Source: Leptothrix cholodnii SP-6 (GTDB taxonomy: Bacteria > Pseudomonadota > Gammaproteobacteria > Burkholderiales > Burkholderiaceae_C). From it: a stretch of 64,000 nucleotides of DNA. The translations under genes were made by a program, and so were the position numbers. How positions within the stretch are numbered: the stretch's first letter is position 1; each line of letters begins with the position of its first letter. Shown piece by piece: positions 36,354 to 47,034 of the stretch. The stretch covers positions 3,274,001 through 3,338,000 of the forward strand of contig NC_010524.1 in the NCBI RefSeq assembly GCF_000019785.1. The letters run 5' to 3'. The notes beneath the pieces are model-generated. The model did no database searches. It had not been told where the DNA came from and saw nothing but the letters and a program-made list of their open reading frames with translations.

Positions 36354-39300
36354 ATGCCAACAAATTTTAACTTTACGCAGGTCCAAATCAACCGTATTGC
36401 TACGCTCGGTGCACAAGGTGCTTCGCAAGGAAGCGCCATAGGTGCCTACGCACCTGTTTATCGGTATGTGGTTACGGCAGTACTCGGCGTGCCTGAGAAT
36501 AGCCCTGACGACCTGCTACGGTCTTTACTCATGGTAATGCCAAGAGGGGATATTAAGAACTCCCTAACATGGCTAATAGGTGGCTATCAGGTCAACAAAA
36601 GCCAAGGCCTATTTTCGAAAATTATCCGAGAATACAACCGACGCGAAGGCGAACTACGTGGATTCACGTTTTCCGATGAAAAACTGCAAGAGGCGTCGAA
36701 CGAAGTTGGCCGCTTGTTTGTCGACCAGATAGTCGCTGCAGGCTCGCAGACACAGGGCTTTCTCCCCTCAGTGCAGGAGATTGGAAACAGCGACCTGCTA
36801 GGCGTGAGAAATATATTATATCCAGGTAATGAAGTAACTGGTTCTGAACTAAATCTTAACCAAGCTTGGCCCGGCATCGTAATGCTCGGAAAACTGAACG
36901 GTCAGTACACCGATCGACTATTGTGGACGGACGGGCAAACATCGCCCACTTTCGATACCCTACTTGACCTAAAGCAAGTACTGTTTACATGGGACTCATT
37001 CAAAACGGCATTCGATCGCACATCAGCAACACTGTTTAGTTCCGCAAGCGGATTTGATTCAATTCTTACGGATGCAACGATCGGCCTTACGATTAATTCA
37101 ATCGGTGAAATTATTACGGCCGGATTCGATCCTCGAGCATGGTTTAAGCAGTTGATTGTGTCTCAAAATCAAAAAGCGGGAATCGTTTTGTCGCAGGTCT
37201 CTGATATTGGTAGCGCGACAATCCTCGATATGGTATCTGGGGCCACAAAGGGACAGACATTGATTGGCACAACCACCGACGCCAACTTCAAGACGCAATC
37301 CCAAGAGTTCTTTGCTGGCTACACGCTGACCCAACTTCAGGCGTTGGCCGTCAAGTTACTGCCAGCCAACGCGGCAGCCTTGGCATCGCGTGCTGCGACT
37401 GACGTCAATGTTCGCGCTGCTTTGGGCGCACTATCTGTCATTAGTGTGGCTGTCGACAGCACAGTTGCACAGCAGTTCAGCCTGTATGACGCCATTGCAG
37501 GCACTGGCAACATAACTGACGCATGGATACGTGACCGCGCTGCGATGACTGACTGGCTCGTCGTGCGCAACAAAGCCGGCACCACGGGAGCGATTACCGG
37601 CGGTATGTCTGGCCGCACCATTACTGAATCGACCAACTACGAAGTCCGGAAGAATGACGGCACACTTGGTACTCGAATCTTGGTCGGCACCGCAGATCTG
37701 ATAAACCTGCGAGTACAAATCCTCTTCGGTGGTGATGCTGCAGATTCAATTTCCGGTTCCGGTCGCAATGACCACCTTTATGGAGGTGCTGGCAATGACA
37801 CTCTGAGTGGCCAAGGTGGCAATGATTATCTCGAAGGCAATTCCGGTTCAAACGTCTTGGACGGCGGTGATGGCAACGACAACCTTCTCGGTGGTATCGA
37901 CAACGACACCCTCGACGGCGGCTTGGGTAATGACACGCTCAACGGTGGCCTTGGACTCGACACCTACAAATTTGTCACTTCAGCGGGAGAATTTGGCAAG
38001 GATGTGATCGTTGACGCAGACGGCTCGGGTTCCATCACGATGGACGGCGTGCTCCTGAACGGTGCCAGCACCACCAAGGTCGGCGAAGGCGTTTGGCGTA
38101 GCGCGGATCGCCGATATACCTACGCGCTCGTCAGTGCCAGTGCAACGCAAAAAGACCTGATCATTAGCATTTCAGACCGCAGCGACCGCATCATCGTGCG
38201 CGATTGGACGGTGAATCGCAGCGTTGGCATCACGTTGTCAGACGTGGCTGCGACGCAGACTGGTACAAGAATTTTTCCCGGAGAATTCATCAAGCAAAAA
38301 AGTCCGACGGACACGACCAAATACGCTTTTGACGCCGATGGGAACTATGTTTCTGCGGGGCCGCTGGCAGGTTCGGCTGATTTGATCACGGCTTCTGCTG
38401 GTGCCGACATCGTTCTGGGACTTGCCGGTGATGATGCATTGCTAGGTCGCGCTGGCGATGACTGGATCGATGGGGGAATCGGTAACGACGTGCTGATGGG
38501 TGGGGTCGGCGCTGACAACCTTTTCGGCGGTTCCGGAACCGACATCATTTATGGCTCTAGTTCGGGTGTGCTCACATATCCGATAGCGACAAACTTCGTG
38601 TCGCCAGTACAGTCCTATCCGAACCTTCTTGCGTCTGGATTCAATTGGTTGATCCAGTCTCCCGCACTGGACAGTGAAGGGTTTTACGGCGCCCTATTGA
38701 CAACCACGATCCAGCGTGACCAGCAGCCCAGTGATGCCGGCAACTTCATAGATGCCGGTACGGGTAATGATTTTGTCTTGGCAGGTACTGGCAGTGATGT
38801 CGTGTTGGGTGGCGAAGGCAACGACGAAATCACTGGCATGGGAGGCTCAGACATTCTGCTGGGTGGCGCGGATGTCGACCGTATTTGGGGCGATGGCCCG
38901 GTCGTTCCGGTAACCGAATCAGTAGCAGCGACTGCTGGGACCGTGCACGGCGCCGATGTCATCGACGGCGGGCTCGGGAACGACATATTGATGGGACAGG
39001 GTGGCGATGACGTTATCTATGGGGGCGAAGGCAACGACAAGATCTGGGGTGATGATCGTAGCCTTGCTTCGACACCAGAAGAGTTTGACGGTCAAGACTA
39101 CCTTGAGGGCGGTTCTGGCGACGATCAGTTGAATGGCGGTGGTGGAAGCGATGTTCTGATTGGCGGGGCCGGCGGCGATGTCTTGAATGGTGGAAAAGGC
39201 AATGACACTTATGTTTTGAGAGTGGGGGATGGCGGCCTGACGGGACAAGGCACGGCCGAGTCGATCTACGATGAAGCGGGCATCGAGAATATAGTTTTTG

Positions 39301-40091
39301 AAAACTTCGTGATCAACAGCGTTGCCACATCGCCCAATTTTTCAATCAATGGCAATGCCCTGGTTATCAACATCGGAACTGATATTTTCGCAGTCGATGG
39401 CGGCATGTCAGGGCGATTCAAGTATTCGATTGGTGGCAACCAGTCACGTTCAGCCGGTGAACTCATCGGCAGTTACAGCACACGGTTTGATGGCCTCAGT
39501 TCTGTAGATGCTTCAGGTCATTTGATGTGGTACGGCGGCGTGTGGGGTGACATTATCGGTTCGCAGACTGCTCATGCTGTTCTTTCAGGTGGCCGCGGCG
39601 ACGACGAGATTACCATTGGGGCGGGCGATACGACCGTCCTGTACAGCTTGGGCGACGGCGCCGATACGGTAAGAGGAGGCGGTTCGGCCATAGACGAGAA
39701 CGGACAATCAGCGCCAAACCGAATCCGGTTTGGCGAAGGAATATCTGCTGACGATATCAGTGTCAGCCTGAATGGAGGCTTGTCTGTTCAGGTGGGAAGC
39801 GAATCGGCAAATCGCCTAACTCTGACAGGCTACGACATTGCCAATTCCACTAACTCACCAGTAACTCGCTTCGAATTTGCGGATGGCGGAATACTGACCT
39901 ACGAAGAACTGCTCGCGCGCGGGGTCGCCGGCAGTACTCTGGATGACATCATCGTTGGCACGGCGGTGGCCGACCTCATACGTGCGAATAATGGCAACGA
40001 CCATGTCTCCGGTCAAGCCGGCAACGATACTCTCATAGGCGGCTGGGGCAACGACAGTCTGGCCGGCGGCTGGGGCAGCGACCTATATTCG
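36354..40091 (+). pseudogene. Giant RTX protein, N-terminal fragment
   Basis: 1246 native codons; the frame then runs 12 codons into an IS30 copy and stops at 40130. Residues 1-about 465 are a non-repeat region; calcium-binding GGxGxDxLx repeats begin near residue 475 (YGGAGNDTLSGQGGNDYLEG) and recur in blocks near 690-720, 800-850 and 870-960. A hemolysin-type protein would be exported unfolded by the ABC system encoded upstream and fold outside in Ca2+. GC content is lower than the genome around it, a sign of transfer. The final non-RTX blocks with FGEGISADDISVSLNG are typical of such proteins. Confidence 0.85.
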
Positions 40092-41199
40092 GGCGGTTTC
40101 AAGTCCCAAGTGCAACACCCGGGTCAATGAATAGAAGAATCGGGTTGATCGAGCTTTTTCAACACGGCTGCGAATACCTCCAGGGGCGAATGGAAGTTGT
40201 GCGTCGCGCGGGGCCGGTTGTTGAGGCTGTCAGCAATGGCATCAAGCGCATCCTGCGTATGGACCGACAGATCGGTGCCCTTGGGCAGGTACTGGCGCAG
40301 CAGCCCGTTGGTGTTCTCGCAGGTGCCGCGCTGCCAGGGGCTGTGCGGATCACAGAAGTAGACCTTCACGCCGGTCGCGGCGGCCAACGCCTGGTGGCGG
40401 CTCATCTCCCGGCCCTGGTCGTAGGTCAGACTCTGGCGCATCGGCGCGGTGATCGAATTGAGCTTGGCAGCAAAGCCCGCCAGCGCTGAAGCGGCCGTCG
40501 CATCGTCCATCTTGGCCAGCAAGACCAGACGGCTGGTGCGCTCTACGAGCACGCCCACCGAGGACTGATTGCCCGCGCCCTTGATGAGGTCGCCCTCCCA
40601 GTGACCGGGCAGGAGTCGATCCTCGACCTCAGGCGGACGCACGTGGATGCTCACCATCTCGGGGATCTGGCCGCGCCGATCCTGGCCCCGCGTGCGTGGC
40701 AGGCGTGTACTGTGGCCCTGGCGCAGGCAGGCGATGAGTTGGCGACGCAACTCACCGCGGGGTTGCGCGTAGATGGCCGTGTAGATGGTTTCGTGGGACA
40801 CGCGACGTTCGGGCTCTTGGGGGAACACGCGCTCGAGCGTAGCGGCGATCTGCTGGGGCGACCACTTCCAGCCCAGCAGGATCTGCACGACGCTCCACAT
40901 CACACTGCGCGGATCGAGTTTGGCCATCGGTCGACTGGCCTGGCGGCGCGCGGTGCGCATCGATTGCGCGGGCACACTCGCATACCCGCCCGCAGTGCTG
41001 ACGTTGCGGCGCAGTTCGCGACTGACCGTGCTCGCCGGCCGCCCCAGCGCACGCGCCATGGCGCGAATGCTGCACCCCTGCTGTTTCATGCTCGCCAGCG
41101 TCATGCGCTCTTCGGGTTGAAGTTGTCTGTACGTCGATCTGTCTTGCATCTGGGCACCTTACCGGAGGCAAGGTGTTGCACTTCAGATTTGAGGCCGCC
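40092..41199 (-). mobile_element. IS30-family element, copy 1
   Basis: 1108 bp with 25-27 bp imperfect inverted repeats (GGCGGTTTCAAGTCC... and GGCGGCCTCAAATCTG...) and a single transposase on the minus strand. TCG at 40089-40091 and 41200-41202 is a 3-bp target duplication. Same length and sequence as copy 2 (43866-44973), but opposite orientation. Confidence 0.93.
40124..41149 (-). CDS. IS30-family transposase, copy 1
   Basis: 341 residues. N-terminal HTH (RMTLASMKQQGCSIRAMARALGRPASTVSRELRR) and a DDE core: GHWEGDLIKGAGN, LTYDQGREMSRH and SPWQRGTCENTNGLLRQ. Identical in sequence to the copy at 43916-44941. Confidence 0.95.
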   Translation of the reverse strand: MQDRSTYRQLQPEERMTLASMKQQGCSIRAMARALGRPASTVSRELRRNVSTAGGYASVPAQSMRTARRQASRPMAKLDPRSVMWSVVQILLGWKWSPQQIAATLERVFPQEPERRVSHETIYTAIYAQPRGELRRQLIACLRQGHSTRLPRTRGQDRRGQIPEMVSIHVRPPEVEDRLLPGHWEGDLIKGAGNQSSVGVLVERTSRLVLLAKMDDATAASALAGFAAKLNSITAPMRQSLTYDQGREMSRHQALAAATGVKVYFCDPHSPWQRGTCENTNGLLRQYLPKGTDLSVHTQDALDAIADSLNNRPRATHNFHSPLEVFAAVLKKLDQPDSSIH

Positions 41200-43865
41200 T
41201 CGTTTGATCTTGGGGATGGACTGGATGAAGTCGACAATAGTGCAGTAGACAGTGCCACTACCACTGACGTGATCAAGTTTGGGGCGGACATTACAGCCGC
41301 ACAAGTGATCGTCAATCGTGCTGAAAATGATCTTGTTCTGTATGTCGGCGACTACGACCGCATCATCGTCAAAAATCATTTTGCGGCTGATTCTGTGAGC
41401 CAGATCGATCAGATCAATTTCTCCGATGGTCTGATTTGGAGCACTGCAATACTGGCAACCCTGATTATCCCGACTGTGGCATCGGACCGCAGTGACGTTA
41501 TAGCTGGCACCAATGGCACCGATGTGGTGTATGCCTCCTTCGGAAACGACGATCTGCGCCCGTCGGCTGGAAATGACTACCTTGACGGCGGGTATGGGAG
41601 CGACAATTACCACCTGACAACAAACTCCGGAATGGACGTCATCGTTGAGCTGGCTGTTGATGGCCAGTCCGTCAACACCCTAAATCTAGGCCCGGGCATC
41701 ACTCGCGAAAATATTTCCATTGGTCGATCATGGTCCTCTATTTCGGGCGACGTGAACTTATCGATCGGATACAATCCGCAGCCCGGTCAAAACATAATTA
41801 ATAGCGTAGACATCCACGGCTTCTTTGAAGGTGATGATTATTCTGACTCGATCGATATCGTGAGGTTCTCAGATGGATCAACACTGACAGCGCAGGATAT
41901 ATGGTCTTCAAACGGAATTCCGACCGGTGAACTTGTACTTCCTGGCAACACTGCCTTTGGAGGCATGACAAGTGATTTTATTGAAGGAGATGGTTTCCAG
42001 AACTATCTCTATGGGCTCGCGGGAAATGACACTATATGGGGAGGCGTCGGGGATGACTTGATCTGGAGTCACTCGGGAGACGACACCTTGAACGGCGGAA
42101 TCGGCAATGATAAGCTGGACGGCGGCGCGGGCGTCAATGTGTATGAGTTCTCGCGTGGCGATGGTGTCGACACGATTGCAGCGCGTCGGGCCTGGACTGA
42201 TGGCGGAACGGAAGTCGTGCGATTCGGCAGTGGCATTTCATCCAGTGACATTAGTGTTCGTTGGGATGATTCGTTCGACACGTATTGGCAAGAGCAATCA
42301 GCATCCACCAATAACGGCATCAGTGTGCGCCGCATACGCTTAGACGTGAACAGTGCCGGCGGTCAAGTGTTATTAAGCAGCCAATACCTGGAGATCGCAT
42401 CTCAAACGGAACTGCTAGTTGAATTCGCCGACGGCACCGTGTGGCAGGCCGATGATCTACTGGCCAAATTGGAGTTCACTGGGACCGCAGGCTCGGACGT
42501 CATAGTCGGCACTGCGAACGCAGATCGCATTAATGGCGTGCAGGGCGATGACTTTTTGCAGGGTGAAGCTGGCAATGACACCTACACCTTCGTTGCAGGC
42601 GATGGCATCGATATCGTCAGCGATACAGAGGGGGCTGATACGGTTTATTTCGGCGCTGGAATCACCGCTTCGCAGTTATTCCTAAGCGAGCAGGCAGCCG
42701 GTCCGCTTGAGATTTTTTATTCTTCATTCGATCGCGTCAGCATACAACGCACCGTGAATGGCACGCGGGCAATTGAGAACATCAAATTCGCCGACGGCAC
42801 CATCTGGTCACCTACGGATATTACTGATCATGTCAGCAAGGAAGCGGGCACGCCATTTTCAGATGTGATCAATGGAACTGACACCGTCGATTTGTTGAAT
42901 GGACTTGCCGGCGACGATGAGATCGTCGCACTCGGTGGTAACGATACATTGACAGGGGGTGCCGATCGAGATCGGCTCAATGGTGGAACTGGAGCAGATA
43001 CCTATATTTTCGCACCTGGCTCTGGGCGTGATTCGGTTACTGATAGCAGAGACGGTGTCGCCGACGACAACATCATTCGAATACAAAGCCTCTTGCCCGC
43101 ACAGATAATCGTATCGAGGGATCAATCAGATCTTTATATTGGGGTGACTGGCACAAACGACTGGATCGCCTTGCGAGACTGGATGCGATCTCCCGTTTTA
43201 CCGACTGATCTGAACTACCAAGCCTATCGGGTGCAATTTGATGATGGAACCCTATGGAACTCAACTGCACTTCTGTCGCGGTTGAATACATCTGTTCTCT
43301 CGACCTCTGACGATGTCTGGTACGGCAGCAGTGGCAATGATGCAGCTGACGGGCTCGCCGGGAGCGACGTACTCAGCGGTGCGGCTGGCAATGACCGCAT
43401 ATCCGGGGCTGGGGGTAACGATACCCTCGATGGTGGGGTCGGCAACGACTTGCTGTTCGGAGGTTCAGGCGACGATCACCTCTGGAGCGACGAGGGTGTC
43501 GATCTCCTGGATGGGGGCGACGGACTGGATGAATCGTCCTTGTACAGCACGGGCATCTTGATTGGCGGCACTGGCAACGACTTCGCCGATGTGGGCGATT
43601 TCAGTGGTGTCGGGATGAAGGTGTTGGGATTATTCAATAGCGGCGATGGTGACGACGAAATCCATCTCGATGTAGGCACCAATTCAACATTTGTGCTATC
43701 GCTTGGCGGTATAGGTGCCAGCGAAGTCGCTCTTTCGTCTAGTTCGACAGGGGGAGGTTTTCCTACGATCGGATTCGGCACCAAGGGCTCGGTTGCCTTG
43801 AATATCGTCGGCCCCCTGCCCACGACCATTCTGCAAACAGTCGCGCTGAATTCGATTCAAACCTA
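41200..43865 (+). pseudogene. Giant RTX protein, central fragment
   Basis: About 888 codons lying between the two IS30 copies, in the same frame as both neighbouring fragments once the IS are removed. An open frame read from 41173 includes IS-derived codons at its start; its stop TAG at 43864 is created by the IS junction. Contains repeated FGxGITxxxxxxS modules and RTX nonapeptides (NDTLDGGVGNDLLFGGSGDDHL near 43420-43490). Low GC like fragment 1. Confidence 0.85.
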
Positions 43866-44973
43866 GGCGGCCTCAAATCTGAAGTGCAACACCTTGCCTC
43901 CGGTAAGGTGCCCAGATGCAAGACAGATCGACGTACAGACAACTTCAACCCGAAGAGCGCATGACGCTGGCGAGCATGAAACAGCAGGGGTGCAGCATTC
44001 GCGCCATGGCGCGTGCGCTGGGGCGGCCGGCGAGCACGGTCAGTCGCGAACTGCGCCGCAACGTCAGCACTGCGGGCGGGTATGCGAGTGTGCCCGCGCA
44101 ATCGATGCGCACCGCGCGCCGCCAGGCCAGTCGACCGATGGCCAAACTCGATCCGCGCAGTGTGATGTGGAGCGTCGTGCAGATCCTGCTGGGCTGGAAG
44201 TGGTCGCCCCAGCAGATCGCCGCTACGCTCGAGCGCGTGTTCCCCCAAGAGCCCGAACGTCGCGTGTCCCACGAAACCATCTACACGGCCATCTACGCGC
44301 AACCCCGCGGTGAGTTGCGTCGCCAACTCATCGCCTGCCTGCGCCAGGGCCACAGTACACGCCTGCCACGCACGCGGGGCCAGGATCGGCGCGGCCAGAT
44401 CCCCGAGATGGTGAGCATCCACGTGCGTCCGCCTGAGGTCGAGGATCGACTCCTGCCCGGTCACTGGGAGGGCGACCTCATCAAGGGCGCGGGCAATCAG
44501 TCCTCGGTGGGCGTGCTCGTAGAGCGCACCAGCCGTCTGGTCTTGCTGGCCAAGATGGACGATGCGACGGCCGCTTCAGCGCTGGCGGGCTTTGCTGCCA
44601 AGCTCAATTCGATCACCGCGCCGATGCGCCAGAGTCTGACCTACGACCAGGGCCGGGAGATGAGCCGCCACCAGGCGTTGGCCGCCGCGACCGGCGTGAA
44701 GGTCTACTTCTGTGATCCGCACAGCCCCTGGCAGCGCGGCACCTGCGAGAACACCAACGGGCTGCTGCGCCAGTACCTGCCCAAGGGCACCGATCTGTCG
44801 GTCCATACGCAGGATGCGCTTGATGCCATTGCTGACAGCCTCAACAACCGGCCCCGCGCGACGCACAACTTCCATTCGCCCCTGGAGGTATTCGCAGCCG
44901 TGTTGAAAAAGCTCGATCAACCCGATTCTTCTATTCATTGACCCGGGTGTTGCACTTGGGACTTGAAACCGCC
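43866..44973 (+). mobile_element. IS30-family element, copy 2
   Basis: 1108 bp, inverted relative to copy 1. CTA at 43863-43865 and 44974-44976 is a 3-bp target duplication; removing the IS and one CTA restores the codons ATT-CAA-ACC-TAC-GAC across the junction. Confidence 0.93.
43916..44941 (+). CDS. IS30-family transposase, copy 2
   Basis: 341 residues, identical to the transposase at 40124-41149, with the same HTH and DDE motifs. Identity of the two copies suggests recent transposition. Confidence 0.95.
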   Translation: MQDRSTYRQLQPEERMTLASMKQQGCSIRAMARALGRPASTVSRELRRNVSTAGGYASVPAQSMRTARRQASRPMAKLDPRSVMWSVVQILLGWKWSPQQIAATLERVFPQEPERRVSHETIYTAIYAQPRGELRRQLIACLRQGHSTRLPRTRGQDRRGQIPEMVSIHVRPPEVEDRLLPGHWEGDLIKGAGNQSSVGVLVERTSRLVLLAKMDDATAASALAGFAAKLNSITAPMRQSLTYDQGREMSRHQALAAATGVKVYFCDPHSPWQRGTCENTNGLLRQYLPKGTDLSVHTQDALDAIADSLNNRPRATHNFHSPLEVFAAVLKKLDQPDSSIH

Positions 44974-46792
44974 CTACGACCTGAACGCGGTCTACGCCGA
45001 TTTCCAGGCAGCGATCGTGGCCAATCCAGGCCTGACGACCTGGTCCGCCAGCACATCGCTGGCTGCGCACCGCATTTCGAGCAGCAGCAGCCAAGCCTAC
45101 GGGGGTGACGTTGCCTACCGCTACGCGATCGATGGTGGTTTCGCCAACTTGGCGGACAGTGCCCTCACCCAATACCTGGGCAGCGCTGGTTTCCTCGTCA
45201 ACCCGGAGGTTGTATCCACGGGATCGATCGTGGGTACGGCGGGCAATGACACCTTGGTAGGCACCGCAGCCGCAGACACCATCAACGGCTTGGCCGGCAA
45301 TGACACGCTGGACGGTGGCGCGGGAATCGACACGATGGCCGGGGGTGTGGGTGACGACACGTACTTGGTAGACAACACCAGCGATGTCGTCACAGAGTTG
45401 GCTGGCGAAGGCATCGACACGGTCCGGTCGGCAATCACGCTGACCCTGGCCACCAACGTCGAGAATCTCACGCTGACCGGAACAAGCCTGATCAACGGTA
45501 CGGGCAACACGCTGGCCAACGTGCTGACCGGCAACTCGGGCAACAACACCCTCACCGGCAACGCCGGCGACGACACCTTGGACGGTGGCGTTGGAACCGA
45601 CAGCCTGGTGGGCGGTGCGGGCAATGACCTCTACTTTGTCGATGTGTCCACCGATGTGGTGACCGAAGCGGCCAGTGCCGGCACGGACACCGTGCGCTCG
45701 GCGGTGACGTTGACCTTGGCTACCAATGTCGAGAATCTGATCCTCATCGGAGCGGCGACCATCAATGGCACGGGCAATACGTTGGCCAACACCCTCAGCG
45801 GCAATGCCGCCGCCAATGCCTTGAACGGCGGCACTGGCGCAGACAGCATGTCGGGCGGCGCCGGTAATGACAGTTACACGGTGGACAACGTCGGCGACGT
45901 CGTCACCGAACTCGCGAACGAAGGCACAGACGCCATCAGCAGCAGCGTGACGTACACATTGGGAGTCCATGTCGAGAACCTCACGCTGACCGGCAGCAGC
46001 CTGCGCAATGGCACCGGCAACACGCTTGCAAACGTACTGACCGGAAACTCGGCCAACAACGTTCTCACAGGCCTGGAGGGTGACGACACGCTCAACGGCG
46101 GCACCGGCAATGACACGATGCGCGGTGGCGCCGGCAACGACGTCTACTTCGTGAACGTCGCCACCGACGTGGTGACCGAGGCGGCCAACGAAGGCACGGA
46201 CACCGTGCAGTCAGCGGTCACCTTGACCCTGGGCAGCAGCGTCGAAAACCTCGTCCTGACCGGAACAGGCTTGATCAACGGAACAGGTACTACGCTCGCC
46301 AACACGCTCACTGGCAACTCAGGCAACAACACCCTGACCGGCTTGGCTGGCAACGACACCCTCAATGGGGGTGCCGGAACCGACATCCTGATCGGCGGCA
46401 CGGGTGCGGACACCTACCAGTTCGGCGTGGGGTCGGGTGTCGACACCGTGCAGGAGAACGACAGCACCGCGAGCGTGATCGACGGGGTCAGCCTCTCGGG
46501 CAGCCTGACGCAGGCCAATTTGCAGTTCTCGAAGGTGGGCAACAACCTCGAGATGCTGATTGCCGGCGGCACCGACAAGATGATCTTCAAGGACTGGTAT
46601 CTGGGCAGCGCCTTCCACGTCGAGCGATTCAGTTTCAGCAACGGCTCGGTGTTGACCGACACCCAGGCGCAGGGTCTGGTGGGAGCGATGGCCGCTTTTG
46701 CAGCACCAGCGGCGGCGAGCACATCGCTCGACAGCACGATGACGTCGAGCACGACGATGCGGATCGGCATCGCCGTCAGCGGGCTGCTGTGA
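44974..46792 (+). pseudogene. Giant RTX protein, C-terminal fragment
   Basis: About 606 codons. After a short linker, four or five near-identical blocks of roughly 100 residues follow (45240-46410), each with GGAGND-type nonapeptides, a VVTELAxEGxDTVRSAxTxTL stretch and VENLxLTGxxxxNGTGNTLANxLTGN. The last 120 residues (FGVGSGVDTVQEND, then KMIFKDWYLGS) match the C-terminal secretion-signal region of RTX proteins. GC content is higher than in the first two fragments, so the gene is a mosaic. A start from 44963 within the IS edge is possible but lacks a secretion partner. Confidence 0.85.
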
Positions 46793-46805
46793 GCCGGTTG
46801 CGGAC

Positions 46806-47020
46806 ATGCGCCTTCTTGTCATTCACCAGAACTTCCCGGGGCAATTCGGTCACCTGGTCCGGGCATGGTCGACACGCCGGGATTGGTCCATGTGGGCTAC
46901 GCGGCGCGGCGATCGGCCTGATCGGGCCGTCGCTGACCGGCGTGGACCTGCAGGCCGAGGTCGAACGGTAGCGCGCCACCAGGCGCTGGCGCGCGAGTTC
47001 GGGCTCGTGCCGCCGCGATA
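46806..47020 (+). pseudogene. Glycosyltransferase N-terminal remnant
   Basis: MRLLVIHQNFPGQFGHLV is the characteristic start of group 1 glycosyltransferases, but the frame continues only to about residue 25 with family-like sequence and then degenerates to Arg-rich text ending at 47021. The rest of the gene is missing before the next gene on the other strand (47035). Likely a deletion scar at the right edge of the RTX locus. Confidence 0.5.
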
Positions 47021-47034
47021 AACCGCGAGCCGGT

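Noticed and set aside
40092..44973. Composite transposon formed by the two IS30 copies
   Set aside because: Each copy has its own distinct 3-bp duplication, and the central segment continues the same reading frame as both flanks; a composite transposon would show one duplication at the outer ends and foreign cargo.
45240..46410. DNA minisatellite
   Set aside because: The repetition follows the coding frame of about 100-residue RTX modules; it is protein repeat structure, not an independent DNA repeat.
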